Assembly: GCF_033568475.1 (NCBI RefSeq)
Contig: NC_133123.1
Location: forward strand, 5,084,001-5,148,000
DNA: 64,000 nt
Direction: 5' to 3'
Origin: Henckelia pumila
Taxonomy: Eukaryota; Streptophyta; Magnoliopsida; Lamiales; Gesneriaceae
The notes under the pieces are model-generated. The model did not search any database. It worked only from the letters and a program-made list of their open reading frames with translations, and was not told where the DNA came from. Positions 48,453-60,301 of the stretch are shown in pieces. Every line of letters begins with the position of its first letter. Position 1 is the first letter of the stretch. A program made the position numbers and the translations under genes.

Positions 48453-49660
48453 ATGGTCAGAGAACCCCCAAGAACACGCAACAACAGTCGTGGGGATAAT
48501 GCGAATCCACCTCCAGGAATCAGTCTTAGCAGAGAAGACCTTGCGGCTATCGCAGCAATAGTGGCGACGACACTCCAAGGGATGGGAAATACAAATGGCA
48601 ACGGCAATGGCAATCCGCCACCTCCTCCACCTGCTCAGAATGGAGTAAAATTCCATTATGAATCTCTTCGCAAGAATCGAACTGAAATGTTCAAGGGAGA
48701 TGCTGACCCAGAGGTGGGACGAAATTGGATGAAGAAGATGGAGGACCAACTGCGTCTACTTGAAGTCCCCGAAGCACTTAAGTGGAGGTGACAATTCCTT
48801 TTCTGGAAGACAAAGCACGTAAGTGGTGGGAAGCTGTCTCACCAGCCATGTTAGCGGCGGGACCAATCACATGGCAACAGTTCCGTACTGCGTTTTTGAA
48901 GCAGTACTTTCCAGCGGAGGTTCGAATACAGAAACTGAGCGAATTTGAAAATCTCATGCAATCTTCAGATATGACAGTGGTGGAGTACACCTCCAAGTTC
49001 AATGAACTCGGGTCTTATGCCCCAACCATTATGGGAGATGATGAGCTAAAGTTGCACCGGTTCAAGAAGGGGTTGAGCAGCAGAATCCAGTCTGCATTAG
49101 CGGTTTATCAACCTGCCAACTTTGCAGACTTGATGGGAGCAGCCATCCGAGCTGAATCGGATATCAAGCGTCGAGAAAATAACTTCAACAACAAACGACC
49201 TCTCTCTGGCCAATCTTCTTCGAACGGGCATGTGTCCAAGCGTCCAAACCATTCTTGTGAATTATCCAAGGAGACCCTTTCTGCTCCAAATCATCCACAG
49301 ATCAAGTTATGCCCCACCTGCCACCTCCGACATGAAGGGGAATGCCGTCGGAACAATGGCGCCTGTTTCAACCGTGGAAAAATGGGACACCGAATTGCTC
49401 AATGTCCCGAACCCATGAAGTCAAAGACATGACCAAATGCTAGTACTACTACTCAAGGCCAACCAAAGAAAAATAAACCCAATGCTCGTGTCTATGCCAT
49501 TACTCAAGAAGAAGCAGGCGGTGCAAACAAAATCGTGACAGGTACCATTCTAATCAACAATGTGTCTACATATGTTTCATTCGATTTTGGTGTCACACAT
49601 TCGTTTACATCTAAGAGGTTCGCTAAGAAGTTAGGGCTTATACCTGAGGAACTGACTTAA
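48453..49660 (+). pseudogene. gag and partial protease of the non-autonomous Gypsy element, broken
   Basis: The ORF starts MVREPPRTRNNSRGDN. A frame slip near 48780 separates 48453-48791 from the next ORF (VTIPFLEDKARKWWEAVSPA...). A TGA at 49430-49432 interrupts the line before RVYAITQEEAGG and the protease segment (GTILINNVSTYVSFDFGVTH). The zinc knuckle reads CFNRGKMGHRIAQC, so the second Cys is replaced by Arg. The protease motif is DFG rather than DSG/DTG. The reading ends at TAA 49658-49660. Gag is therefore unlikely to be made as one protein. Confidence 0.85.
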
Positions 49661-49722
49661 CTATTTAGAGTAGCGACCCCTAAGAACAAGTTAACTCAAG
49701 TTTCGAGGACGAAACTTATCAT

Positions 49723-49735
49723 AAGAAGGGAGGAA
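49723..49735 (+). other. Polypurine tract
   Basis: AAGAAGGGAGGAA directly precedes the 3' LTR. Confidence 0.85.
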
Positions 49736-51296
49736 TGTAAAACCCAAAACTTGGACATCAAGCATTCACCATCATGGAAGGAATTCTCGAGCATGGAAAT
49801 TATATTCTTTCCTTTTTCCTAAAGACCGAAGGCTGAATTTTTGGGACGCAATCGGCTTAATGGCAGCAAATAAATCAAGGAATAAAAAGCTGCAAATTTT
49901 CTTTCCTTATTACACAAAAATCAATTCAGATTTCATTCCTATTTTCGGATGATTTTTGGCCTCCTATTTAAAGTGCAAGAAGCCGTCTCTTTCAACCATA
50001 CTTTTTTCTCTGTATTTTCGAAACCAGCTAGTAATAAAGTTAAAGGATTTGTTCACCTCTATTACATATTCACGTGGGTGGAGTATAGCAAGTGAAGTTC
50101 TGAAGTTGTCAGTTTTTTTTGGTCTCTAAGACTTTCGAGATAGTGGCATAAGGATTTGGAGGAGAATTGCTTCAATAATCTAGTAGTAAATTGGAGTCAA
50201 AGGTGAGTCTTCTTTTTCCTCAAGTTTCGAGAAACCAACCCTGCAATTGGACCCAAAAATTTATTAATTATTTTTCCTCCATTCCACATGAGATTTGTTT
50301 AGGAGTTTGAAATAGGATTAATTCTCAAGAATTGGTTCAATAGTTTTCCTCATTTTCGAAGAAGAAAAGTCTGCCAAATTTTGGAAGAAGCAAGGTGGAA
50401 TTTCGGATTGCTTTTAGAGTATTCGGTCAAGCTTCGCCCCTTTGTAGTATTTGATTTCGCACAAATAATATCAGTAAGTGGGCTTTTATATGTATATTTC
50501 TTGTTGTGATTTTAAAAATATTTATTGATGAGTCATGGTATTTTGGTTTTCGAAATTCGTTCGAGCATGTGTCTTTTATTCGTGTCATGTTGGTTCATGT
50601 TATGTCATGTATGTTGTCAAGCACTGTTATGATTCGAATGGATATGATAATGATATGACCCTTATACGGTGGGATTGTAACCGTTGTATGGCCTCACTCC
50701 ATAGAGGATTAACATATTGGACATGGCCTCGCTCCTTAGAGGATTAACATATAGGAGACAGTAAATCATGGAAAGGAGATGAATTTCAGTGCTTATGTTC
50801 ATGTGTTGAAAGTTATTTATCATGATGATGTTATGGCCCGATGGCCCAAGTATTGAGTTATGTTTATGTTGATGTTCATGTTCACGATTATTATTTTATG
50901 TTATTCATATATTTGGTACATGTCCCGAACGGCCCCCACTTGCTGAGTGTTTCCCAAAACACTCACCCCTTACTTTTCCCTCCCAGATGATGAAGATGAT
51001 GATGTAGAAGTTCGTGAACAAGATATGTTTTGGGGATGGTGATAGATGATCAAAAAGACTAAATTTTGCTATTTTTATTATTGGGATTTTCGCATTAATA
51101 TTTTGTTATTAAGTTTTTAGACGCTTCTGCAGTTGTTTTGTTATTTTGGATTTATCGACTTGTAAAGACGATGTTTTGGAGTTTATTTATGATAATAGAC
51201 TGGTTTGGTTTATACTATACTACGAGGCTGGTTGTTTTATAATTTTTGAGAATTTGAAACAACGCCGGTGGCACGTCTCGGTCTCGGGGCGTGACA
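49736..51296 (+). repeat. 3' LTR of the non-autonomous Gypsy element
   Basis: A 1561-bp copy of 46196-47756, followed by TSD GTCCG. Confidence 0.93.
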
Positions 51297-51417
51297 GTCC
51301 GAATTCCCCTTCATTAACAAAATTGAATGTTTGTGAAGGAGGCACAAGAGCTTCAGCAATGCAAGTGAGTGAGCATAATAATATGAAAGAGAGAGTAAAG
51401 AAGTAAGAGATAGACAT

Positions 51418-52098
51418 TTTGCTGTGTCTCAATCAAAGAGATTTGAGTTGCATATTTATAGAAGATCGAGCAAAATTATTTTAATGGTTGATCATTCTTC
51501 CCAGGACCAAGGTTGGACCACTTAGTGGATAAATGTAATATTATTTGGTAACTTTCTTTGAAGTATACTTAAATTAATAATTTTTTTATATATATATCAT
51601 GGCAATCGAATATGCTATAAGATATAGAATGCAAATCCACATAAGAGCATCTCCATTTCGAAAGTATTTGGTCAGAGAAGGTGGCTCATTCCAATAAAAT
51701 AATATAATATCAAATGGCCGACGCAAGAGATTTCTTCAACATGTGGCATCAAGACCTTTCAAAATAATTGAACTTTGCATTATCCGTTTTATTTTTGGTG
51801 TAGCAGCTGGGGTATGGACATCTCTCTAATTTAATGCAAAATTGACATCTAACGTTCGATTCATGGTTAGCCGCCACACCCCTGGTCCATTTGGGTTGGT
51901 CCGTCTAATTTCTTTCAAACGAGTCATTAAAATCTGAACTTGTCGCGAGTTGTGTGGATTAGATTTGGTCAATCCGTCAAATTTTTTTTTAAAAATAAAA
52001 TAATATAAAAATAGTGTATTCCTAACATCACTAATATTTGGAATTGAAAAAATAATAATAACGATGTTACAAAAAACAAATAATAATGTAATAAATAA
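51418..52098. other. Promoter region of the second EP1-like gene
   Basis: No ORF of interest. It carries blocks related to the region upstream of the intact EP1-like gene (AAGGTTGGACCACTT near 51510, matching about 34521), supporting a shared duplicated promoter. Confidence 0.45.
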
Positions 52099-52103
52099 TA
52101 ATC

Positions 52104-52372
52104 TGTTGTGAAAAAGTAAAAATTTACGGTAAAAAGTAAATATTCCAAAACTCAAAATATATCAAACTCTACACTTTATAATATTTTTCTCTCAACTTCA
52201 ATTGTATTTTTCATCACAAATGAAGACCTATTTATAGATCCACATTTTAGATTAGTCCAAAAATTAAAACATCATCATCTACATCATCACACACTAATTT
52301 TCCACATTTTACAACTCAATATTCAACATTCAATATTCAATATTCAACATAATAATAATATATTTTTCAACA
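52104..52372 (-). repeat. 3' LTR, Copia copy 2
   Basis: A 269-bp repeat of 57993-58261 with one difference (CATTTTAGA versus CATTTGAGA). Confidence 0.95.
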
Positions 52373-52537
52373 CTCCCCCTTGTGATGATGACCGTGATAT
52401 GATGACTGTATTCATTACGTGTTTTATACTGTCTCGTTAAAAACCTTACTAGGAAAAACCCAGTGGGATAAAAACCATAGTAAGGGAAAAAGAGTGCAGC
52501 CACGTAAACTCCCCCTCATGTTAACATGAGTGATTCT

Positions 52538-55500
52538 TCACATATTCCTTAGATTGCGCATCCCAATGTTGTATATATGCTTTCTAAATATCGTCGTGGG
52601 AAGAGCCTTTGTGAAGAGATCTGATGAGTTCTCACTTGATTGAATGTAACATATATCAATATCTTTATTCTTCTCAAGCTCTTGAGTGTAGGCAAAGAAT
52701 TTTGGGGGGATATGTTTGGTTCTGTCACTTTTGATGTATCCTTCTTTCATTTGAGCAATACATGCAGCATTATCTTCATATAGTGTCACAGGCTTCTTTT
52801 CTACTGTCAATCCACACGATATTTGAATATGTTTGGTCATTGACTTTAACCATACACATTCACGACTTGCTTCATGTAATGCAATAATCTCGGCGTGATT
52901 TGATGAAGTTGTTACGAGTGTTTGTTTCTGTGAACGCCAAGAAATTGCGGTGCCTCCACGAGTAAATACATATCCGGTTTGGGAACGTGCCTTATGTGGA
53001 TCAGATAAGTATCCAGCATCAGCATAACCAATGATACTTTGATTGGTGTCTTTTGAGTACAAAAGTCCCAAATCTGTCGTTCCTCGTAGATAACGGAATA
53101 TATGTTTAATTCCGTTCCAGTGCCTCTTTGTTGGATATGAACTGAATCTTGCCAATAAATTTACAGCAAAAGATATATCAGGTCTAGTGCAATTTGCAAG
53201 ATACATAAGGGCACCAATGACACTTAGATATGGTACTTCTGGACCAAGAATAACTTCATCATCTCCACATGGACGGAATGGATCCTTTTCTATGTTTAAT
53301 GATCTTACAACCATTGGAGTACTTAATGGATTGATTTATCCATATTAAAACGTTTAAGGATCTTTTCTGTATAATTTGCCTGGTGAACAAAAATTCCACA
53401 TTCTTTTTGTTCGATTTGCAAACCCAGACAATACTTGATTTTTCCAAGATCCTTCATTTCGAATTCTTCCTTCAAGTACATCATAACTTCTTGAATTTCT
53501 TTATTCGTTCCAATGATGTTTAAATCATCAACATATACAGCAATAATTACACATCCGGATGTTGTTTTCTTGATGAAAACACAAGGGCATATTGGATCAT
53601 TTACATATCCCTTTTTCATCAAGTGCTCACTTAGCCGATTATACCACATTCGGCCGGATTGCTTTAACCCATATAATGATCTTTGCAATTTTACAGAATA
53701 AAATTCTCTGGGTTTTGAACTTTGTGCTTCAGGCATCTTAAATCCTTCAGGGATTTTCATGTATATATCACTATCAAGTGATCCGTATAAGTAAGCTGTA
53801 ACAACATCCATAAGACACATTTCCAAATTTTCAGACACTGCCAAACTAATCAAATATCGAAACGTAATTGCATCCATAACAGGAGAATATGTTTCTTCAT
53901 AATCAATTCCAGGCCTTTGAGAAAAACCTTGTGCAACAAGTCTAGCTTTATATCTGACTATTTCATTTTTCTCATTTCGCTTTCGAATAAAAACCCATTT
54001 GTATCCAACAGGTTTTACACCTTCAGGTGTGAGGACTATAGGTCCAAAAACATTACGTTTATTCAGCGAATCCAATTCAACCTGGATGGCATCTTTCCAT
54101 TTGACCCAATCATGACGAGTTTTACATTCACCAAAAGATTTTGGTTCATGATCCTCATTTTCATTTACGATGTCACAAGCCACATTATAAGAAAATATCT
54201 CATCAATATCTTCTATGTCTTTTCGGTTCCATATTTTTCCAGTATTAATATAATTGATAGAGATTTCACGATTCTCGTCAGTTTGTGGTTCTGACAGAAT
54301 ATTTTCATCATCAGGTGATTCTTCTGGAACACCATTTTCTATTTTATGATCGTCGTGTTTCTCTATGCCTTTTCTTTTCCGAGGATTTTTATCCTTGGAA
54401 CCGACTGGTCTTCCACGCTTCAAGCGTTTTATGACATCATGAGTGTCTTCAATTTGTTTCTTTGGAATTTCAATTCGAGCAGGGGCATTTACATCATGTA
54501 TATATGATTTTGTTACCCCTTTTGTGTCTGCAAATGCATCTGGCATTTGATTTGCAATTCTTTGCATGTGCACAATTTGCTGTACATCTTTCTCACATTG
54601 TTTGGTCCTTGGATCCAAATGTAACAATGATGGTACATACCATGTGATTTCTTTTTCGATGTGTTTCTTTTCTCCCCCTAACACTGGGAAGATTTCTTCA
54701 TTAAAATGACAATCAGCAAAGCGTGCTGTAAACACATCGCCTGTCTGAGGCTCAAGATATCTAATGATTGATGGACTGTCATAACCGATATAAATACCGA
54801 TTTTTCTTTGAGGACCCATTTTTGATCGTTGAGGTGGTGCAATAGGCACATACACCATACATCCAAAAATTCTCAGATGAGAGATATTTGGTTCTTTACC
54901 AAATGCAAGTTGCAATGGGGAGAATTTATGATATGCACTTGGTCTGATGCGAATTAATGCCACAGCATGTAAAATTGCATGTCCCCATATAGAAATAGGG
55001 AGTTTTGTTTTCATAATCATTGGTCTAGCAATCAGTTGTAGACGTTTAATCAATGATTCAGCTAATCCATTTTGCGTATGAACATGAGCTACAGGATGTT
55101 CAACAGTGATTCCCATTGACATACAATAATCATTGAAAGTTTGGGATGTAAATTCTCCAGCATTATCAAGTCTTATTTTCTTGATTGTATAATCTGGAAA
55201 TTGATTCCGCAATTTTATTATTTGAGCCATTAATCTTGCAAATGCCACATTCCGAGTTGAGAATAAGCATACATGTGACCATCTGCTAGAAGCATCGATC
55301 AATACCATAAAATATCGAAATGGTCCACACGGTGGATGAATTGGCCCACAAATATCACCCTGAATGCGTTCAAGAAATATGGGTGATTCTGTTTGGATTT
55401 TAGCTGGTGATGGTCTTATAATAAGTTTTCCAAGAGAACATGCTTTACATTGAAACTTATTATTCTGAAAGATCTTCTGGTCTTTCAATGGATGACCATG

Positions 55501-56031
55501 CGTATTTTAAATAATTCTTCGCATCATTATTGAACCAGGATGTCCCAATCGATCATGTCAATTTGTTAATATTGAAGAACTATTAACCACCATATTTGAT
55601 TCGATTGGCCTTATATGTGTATAATGCAATCCAGTAGGGAGCATTGATAATTTTTCAACCACATATTTTTTTCCTGATTTATATGTGGTAAGACACATAT
55701 ATTTCTGATTTCCATCAGTTATCGTCTCAGTATCATACCCATGAGAGTATATGTCATTAAAACTCAACAAATTTCTTTTCGATTGTGGTGAATATAAAGC
55801 ATCATTTATCAGAAATTTTGTACCATTAGGTAACAAAAAATGTGCTTTTCCACAACCTTCAATCAAGTCTACAGGACCTGATATGGTATTCACCATTGTT
55901 TTTGTTGGTTTTATTTCCAAGAAATATCTTTCATCTCGCAGAATAGTGTGTGTTGTACCACTATCTGGTATGCAAATTTCCATGATATTATTTCCATGTT
56001 TGCTCATAGCATTTTCCATATCAAACTTCAC
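52538..56031 (-). pseudogene. Copia copy 2 pol, two stops and one frameshift
   Basis: The pieces are 56031-55558 (protease, IPDSGTTHTIL), 55488-53323 (integrase core, RT with YVDDLNIIG) and 53314-52538 (end of RT, RNase H). Compared with copy 1, TGG has become TGA just before HDRLGHPG, and a GAA has become TAA about 50 bases on. One T is missing near 53332, shifting the frame in the RT thumb region. Confidence 0.9.
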
Positions 56032-56145
56032 AAAAAATGCAATAAAGAAAAATTAAGTACAATACAAATGCAAAATATAACATGCTTTATAATACAAGAA
56101 TGCATTAAAAATACAAATTTGTTACAATATAGTCGCACCAATCTT

Positions 56146-57219
56146 TTAATCAATGTCTTCGAAATCATTCAAAAAATCTGCAGCATTGAAACTAGTTGAG
56201 CCAATTAAATGGTCACTATTTTCAACAAAATTGGTCTCTTTTCCTTTCCCTTTTGTCGATTCTTTATAAAGCTTACATAGATGTTCAGGGGTTCGACAAA
56301 TATGTGACCAATGTCCTGGAGTGCCACATCTATAACAAACACTCTCAGATCTTTTTGAGTGATTTTCATTTTCACTCAGGTTTTCATGCTGCCTTTTTGG
56401 TGGGTGGTTCGTGACGTTCTTTTGAGATGAGTTATTGAAGTAACTATCTCTATTATTTTCATATCCACGGCCGCGACCACGACCGCGATCATTTTTACGT
56501 CCACGTCCACGTCCACGCCCACGTCCTAGACCTCGTCCACGACCAAAATCTGGTCTATGCCTTTGATTTTGATTTTCATTTTTCATTACGACATTTGCTT
56601 CAGGAAATGCCGTTGATCCAGTGGGTCGGGATTGATGATTTCTTATTAACAATTCGTTGTTCTTTTCCGCCACAAGAAGACATGCAATGAGTTCGGAATA
56701 TCTCGTAAAACCACGTACTCTATATTGTTGCTGTAGAGTTATATTTGATGCGTGAAAAGTGGAAAATGTTTTCTCAAGCATTTCCATCTCCGTGACTTCA
56801 AGTCCACAGAATTTTAATTGTGAGACTATTCGATACATTGCAGAATTATATTCACTGACTTTTTTAAAGTCTTGGATTCTAAACGAATTCCATTCATCAC
56901 GGGCGGTCGGAAGTATCACTTCCCTTATATGCTCAAATCTTTCTTTCAACCCTTTCCATAAAATCATTGGGTCTTTTTCTGTGAGATACTCACATTTCAA
57001 CCCTTCATCAAGATGTCGGCGTAAGAAAATCATTGCCTTTGCTTTATCTTGTGAGGTTGATATATTAATTTCTTTGATGGTATCACTTAGACCCAATGAC
57101 TCAAGATGCATTTCTACATCGAGAGTCCATGGCATATAATTCTTTCCAGTGATATCGAGCGCAACGAATTCAATCTTTGCCAAATTTGACTTGGTGGTAC
57201 TAGAAAAATAACAATACAT
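56146..57219 (-). CDS. Copia copy 2 gag, open reading frame intact
   Basis: A 357-codon ORF with the gag domain, a long Arg-Gly tract (RGRGRGRKNDRGRGRGRGYE), CCHC knuckle CYRCGTPGHWSHIC, and C-terminus FLNDFEDID. The ATG used in copy 1 (MSNLEN) is AAG here (KSNLAK), so initiation would need the upstream ATG at 57219 (MYCYFSSTT) or a later one. Confidence 0.85.
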   Translation of the reverse strand: MYCYFSSTTKSNLAKIEFVALDITGKNYMPWTLDVEMHLESLGLSDTIKEINISTSQDKAKAMIFLRRHLDEGLKCEYLTEKDPMILWKGLKERFEHIREVILPTARDEWNSFRIQDFKKVSEYNSAMYRIVSQLKFCGLEVTEMEMLEKTFSTFHASNITLQQQYRVRGFTRYSELIACLLVAEKNNELLIRNHQSRPTGSTAFPEANVVMKNENQNQRHRPDFGRGRGLGRGRGRGRGRKNDRGRGRGRGYENNRDSYFNNSSQKNVTNHPPKRQHENLSENENHSKRSESVCYRCGTPGHWSHICRTPEHLCKLYKESTKGKGKETNFVENSDHLIGSTSFNAADFLNDFEDID

Positions 57220-57992
57220 TTTATTAGTTAATTTCCATTAATATGACAATACAAAATAATGGATAAACGAAGATTACAAGTGCGTATACAAATAGAGAAA
57301 AAATAGGTGGTGGAAAATCGCTGGTGAGTACAAAACTCGTGAACATGATGATCATAGTCGTTATGAAAAATATCCTTAGAAAAGCCAAAAACTCCATCTT
57401 CTTTTTCGAAAAAAAACCGAGGAGAATGTTTTGAGATGAAGAATGAATTTTGGTGTGATTGAAAATGAGTTTGAGTGAACATATTTATAGGCAAAAAAAC
57501 TAGCCGTTTATGACCGTTTGTGACCGTTGAGGGTAAGAAAAAAATGATTATGTGTTGACTAAAAATTCGTGATAATCATGTGATGCGTATAATGATAATC
57601 ATAATTAAATATACGCAATAAAATATATATCATATCACGTTATTATAAGGTCAGTGTCCTAGACAACCTCTTATATAATAACATGAAATTATATATTGAT
57701 ATAGTTAGTATATATACATATATCATATCACGTTATTGTTTAAAAACCTTAAAGCTTGTATACTTGTCGTATCCCTTACCGAGAGTGTGGGATGTCGTCT
57801 TAACATCCTCCCAGGATTTATAACAAGTTTTTAAAAACTAATTTTTTTTTTCATAACATGATAATATATATTAAATATATACACAATAAACAATAAAATA
57901 ATTATTCTTACTTGTTGAATATTTTTGACTTCTTCTTGTATTTTGGATCGTCGGAAAATATAGAGAACCTTCGAGCGATCGTGCTGATAACG

Positions 57993-58261
57993 TGTTGTGA
58001 AAAAGTAAAAATTTACGGTAAAAAGTAAATATTCCAAAACTCAAAATATATCAAACTCTACACTTTATAATATTTTTCTCTCAACTTCAATTGTATTTTT
58101 CATCACAAATGAAGACCTATTTATAGATCCACATTTGAGATTAGTCCAAAAATTAAAACATCATCATCTACATCATCACACACTAATTTTCCACATTTTA
58201 CAACTCAATATTCAACATTCAATATTCAATATTCAACATAATAATAATATATTTTTCAACA
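57993..58261 (-). repeat. 5' LTR, Copia copy 2
   Basis: A 269-bp repeat of 52104-52372, followed by TSD TAATC. Confidence 0.95.
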
Positions 58262-58266
58262 TAATC

Positions 58267-59174
58267 AAACATATCACATAAATTTTTTATGTCAACTATC
58301 ATATTTTTTATAATTAGATTAGATATTGTAACTATAAAAAAATTGTGTAAGATACTAAAAACACATCAAATAAATTTTTTAAATTTTTTTTAAAAAATCA
58401 CAATTTAAAAATAAGTACTGCCTTTATGTTACAATTTTTTCTAAAAAAATATTTTTAAACAAAATTGGTCAGCCGGCCAACCTCCGCCCGCTTGCCTCAA
58501 TCTGTTGCCCGTTTAGGTTCGTCTTTGAGTGATATTTCATTAATTGGTCGTATAAATCGCTTAATTGCCGCTTAAGCGGCTCAAAATCCGCATATATGGC
58601 TGCTTGATTAATGTATAATATATATTTTATTTTTAAAATTTCAATATTTTAAAAAAATTATTTGATAGAGTTTCTGATCAATTTGTATCGGATGAAGATG
58701 AAGAATATGTGATGAATTTTGAATTTGAATTTGATAAAGAGGAACTTTTGAAGAAATATTAAGATGAACGAGAAGAAATAAATATTTAGGCTAAAAAATC
58801 GTCTAAGACGAATTAGATATTTAAGCTAAAAAATAATCTTCTAGGCAGACACCTAAACATTCAGACTCTAGACAATGGGTGACCGCTTATCGTTTTTTAG
58901 AACATTGGTCACATATAAAGCTCAATGACCCAACGACTCAATAGTGCACGGCAATGTGGTCCGATGTAGTGCACTGTAAAGGAATCCAAGTCTCGTTGTT
59001 AACTATATGTTTCACACAATGGAGTAATTATCTTTAATTATGTTTCTCACACATTTTATTATAAAAGAAACTCACATTATATAGAGTATTAATGAATTTA
59101 TATCAAAATCAACTCCAGAAGTTAGATCAAGAGTGATATATTAAGGGTGTCCCATATATGGGACAATCACACAC
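58267..59174. other. Intergenic DNA with a possible transposon remnant
   Basis: AT-rich. A stretch at about 58680-58760 (+) reads as an acidic tail DEDEEYVMNFEFEFDKEELLKKY, perhaps the end of a decayed hAT-type transposase. Support is weak and no other part was recognised. Confidence 0.3.
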
Positions 59175-59325
59175 TAATGCCCCGTTTGCTTTCAAAAGTT
59201 TTTTTTTAAATGCTTTTTTAAGTTAGTTTTTAAAAGTGCCTTTTTAAATAAATTTGTGTTTGGATAAATAACTAAAAAACACTTTTTTAATTAATAAATG
59301 TATTGGATGCATATTATCAAAGTGC

Positions 59326-59330
<5 letters not shown>

Positions 59331-59390
<60 letters not shown>

Positions 59391-59391
59391 T
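59331..59391. repeat. (AT)n microsatellite
   Basis: Two long AT runs separated by TATTATA. Confidence 0.9.
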
Positions 59392-59517
59392 ATTTTTATC
59401 GTATTTATGAACTAGTGTAATTTATAAATATAAATCATTAAATTGATATTATAAGAATAAAATATTGAAAATATTAAAAAAAAATAAAAAATAATAATGG
59501 TTAATGCTTACATTCTA

Positions 59518-60301
59518 TTAACTATAAAGAAAAAACTTATATTTCAATGTCGACCTTCGATTGACAGTGAATTTCTTATGCCATCTTACTTTTTTTTTTT
59601 CATTAATATTTTTCTGTGTTGGCTCCTGCCATCTTGTACCTTTACCAGGGACATAATCATTTTCATCATCTTGCTCGATCTCTTGTAAATCATCAATGTT
59701 TTCGGTTTGTTCAAGAATATTTTCAGTCGCATCGTATCGCCTTATGAATTTGTGCAAAGCAAAACATGCCACTATAATTTTAAACTGAGTATCCAAAGAA
59801 AATGTTGGCATATTTTGTAATACCTTCCATCATGCCTTGCACACTCCAAATGTTCTTTCTAAAACTTTTCTTTAACTGGAATGATGATAATTAAAAATGC
59901 TCTTTAACACATTCCTAACTGACGCAGTTTGACCCATCATTTACAAAAATAATCCCATTTTTTCATATATATCAACTCCTTTTGTTACCTGTACTAAGCT
60001 ATATTTATGGAGTACATCATCACATAATTTATAAAACACATGTTTTCTCGTTCTAAACATTTCAAAACATCGCATCTCATTGCCATTCAGTATCTCCATC
60101 ACCCATTGAGAACCTGATAGCCTTGATGTCCTACATTCTTCTTTCACAATATATTTCAAATTATAATTCGTAACACCACACAATGATAATAAAACTATTC
60201 TTTTATTATAGATGTCTATTTCTCATGGAATTAATGGAAAGATCTGAATCACTTGATGCATCAGATTCATCTGATACATTTGAAATTGAACTCTCAGACA
60301 T
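59518..60301 (-). pseudogene. Harbinger-type transposase remnant with internal deletion
   Basis: The N-terminal part (60301-59941) encodes an acidic Ser-rich start, then CRTSRLSGSQWVMEILNGNE, MFRTRKHVFYKLCDDVL and YEKMGLFL. It is interrupted by a stop after MRNRHL and another near 59941. The C-terminal part (from about 59875) reads RKVLERTFGVCKA, a stop, then MPTFSLDTQFKIIVACFALHKFIRRYD, the classic end of the DDE transposase. The middle, with the first two catalytic Asp residues, is missing. Confidence 0.8.

Larger units (their letters stand above)
46196..51296 (+). mobile_element. Non-autonomous Ty3/Gypsy element (gag + partial protease, no RT/integrase)
   Basis: A 5,101-bp element. LTRs 46196-47756 and 49736-51296 are both 1561 bp, begin TGTAAAACC and end GTGACA, and differ at about 15 positions. 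TSD GTCCG lies at 46191-46195 and 51297-51301. The PBS TGGTATCAGAGCC (47763-47775) matches the usual initiator tRNA-Met site. The 1979-bp interior has gag, a protease start, and then jumps to sequence typical of the extreme 3' end of pol and the polypurine tract. RT, RNase H and integrase are absent. It must have moved with enzymes from a related full-length element; similarity to Del/Tekay chromoviruses is inferred from gag and PR. Confidence 0.92.
45013..51417 (-). pseudogene. Second EP1-like secreted lectin gene, split by a Gypsy insertion
   Basis: The N-terminal part (51417-51297) encodes a signal peptide and MSISYFFTLSFILLCSLTCI...FVNEGEFG. The rest (46195-45013) runs from GPYIVEYDANYRVL through the lectin region, CQIPDRCGGFGLCEDSQCVAC and the PAN region to FIKIDARNF. 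The two halves line up with the intact paralogue at 33144-34427. They are separated exactly by the 5.1-kb element at 46196-51296 with TSD GTCCG. No other frameshift was seen in either half, so the insertion appears to be the main lesion. A TATA-like TATAAAT lies upstream near 51454-51460. A read-through ORF starting in the LTR (M at 46254) is not a real start. Confidence 0.88.
52104..58261 (-). mobile_element. Ty1/Copia retrotransposon, copy 2
   Basis: A 6,158-bp member of the same family as copy 1, on the same strand. Its 269-bp LTRs (57993-58261 and 52104-52372) differ by one base. TSD TAATC lies at 52099-52103 and 58262-58266. The polypurine tract (AAGGGGGAG) and the post-LTR CGTTATCAGCACGATC are as in copy 1. 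The two copies are nearly identical in pol but differ by several indels and substitutions, and their LTRs differ by more than each pair does internally. They are therefore separate insertions, not a duplication of one. Confidence 0.95.

Noticed and set aside
53917-54294. 125-codon plus-strand ORF (also at 40464-40841)
   Set aside because: It occurs identically in both Copia copies opposite pol; it is an antisense shadow.
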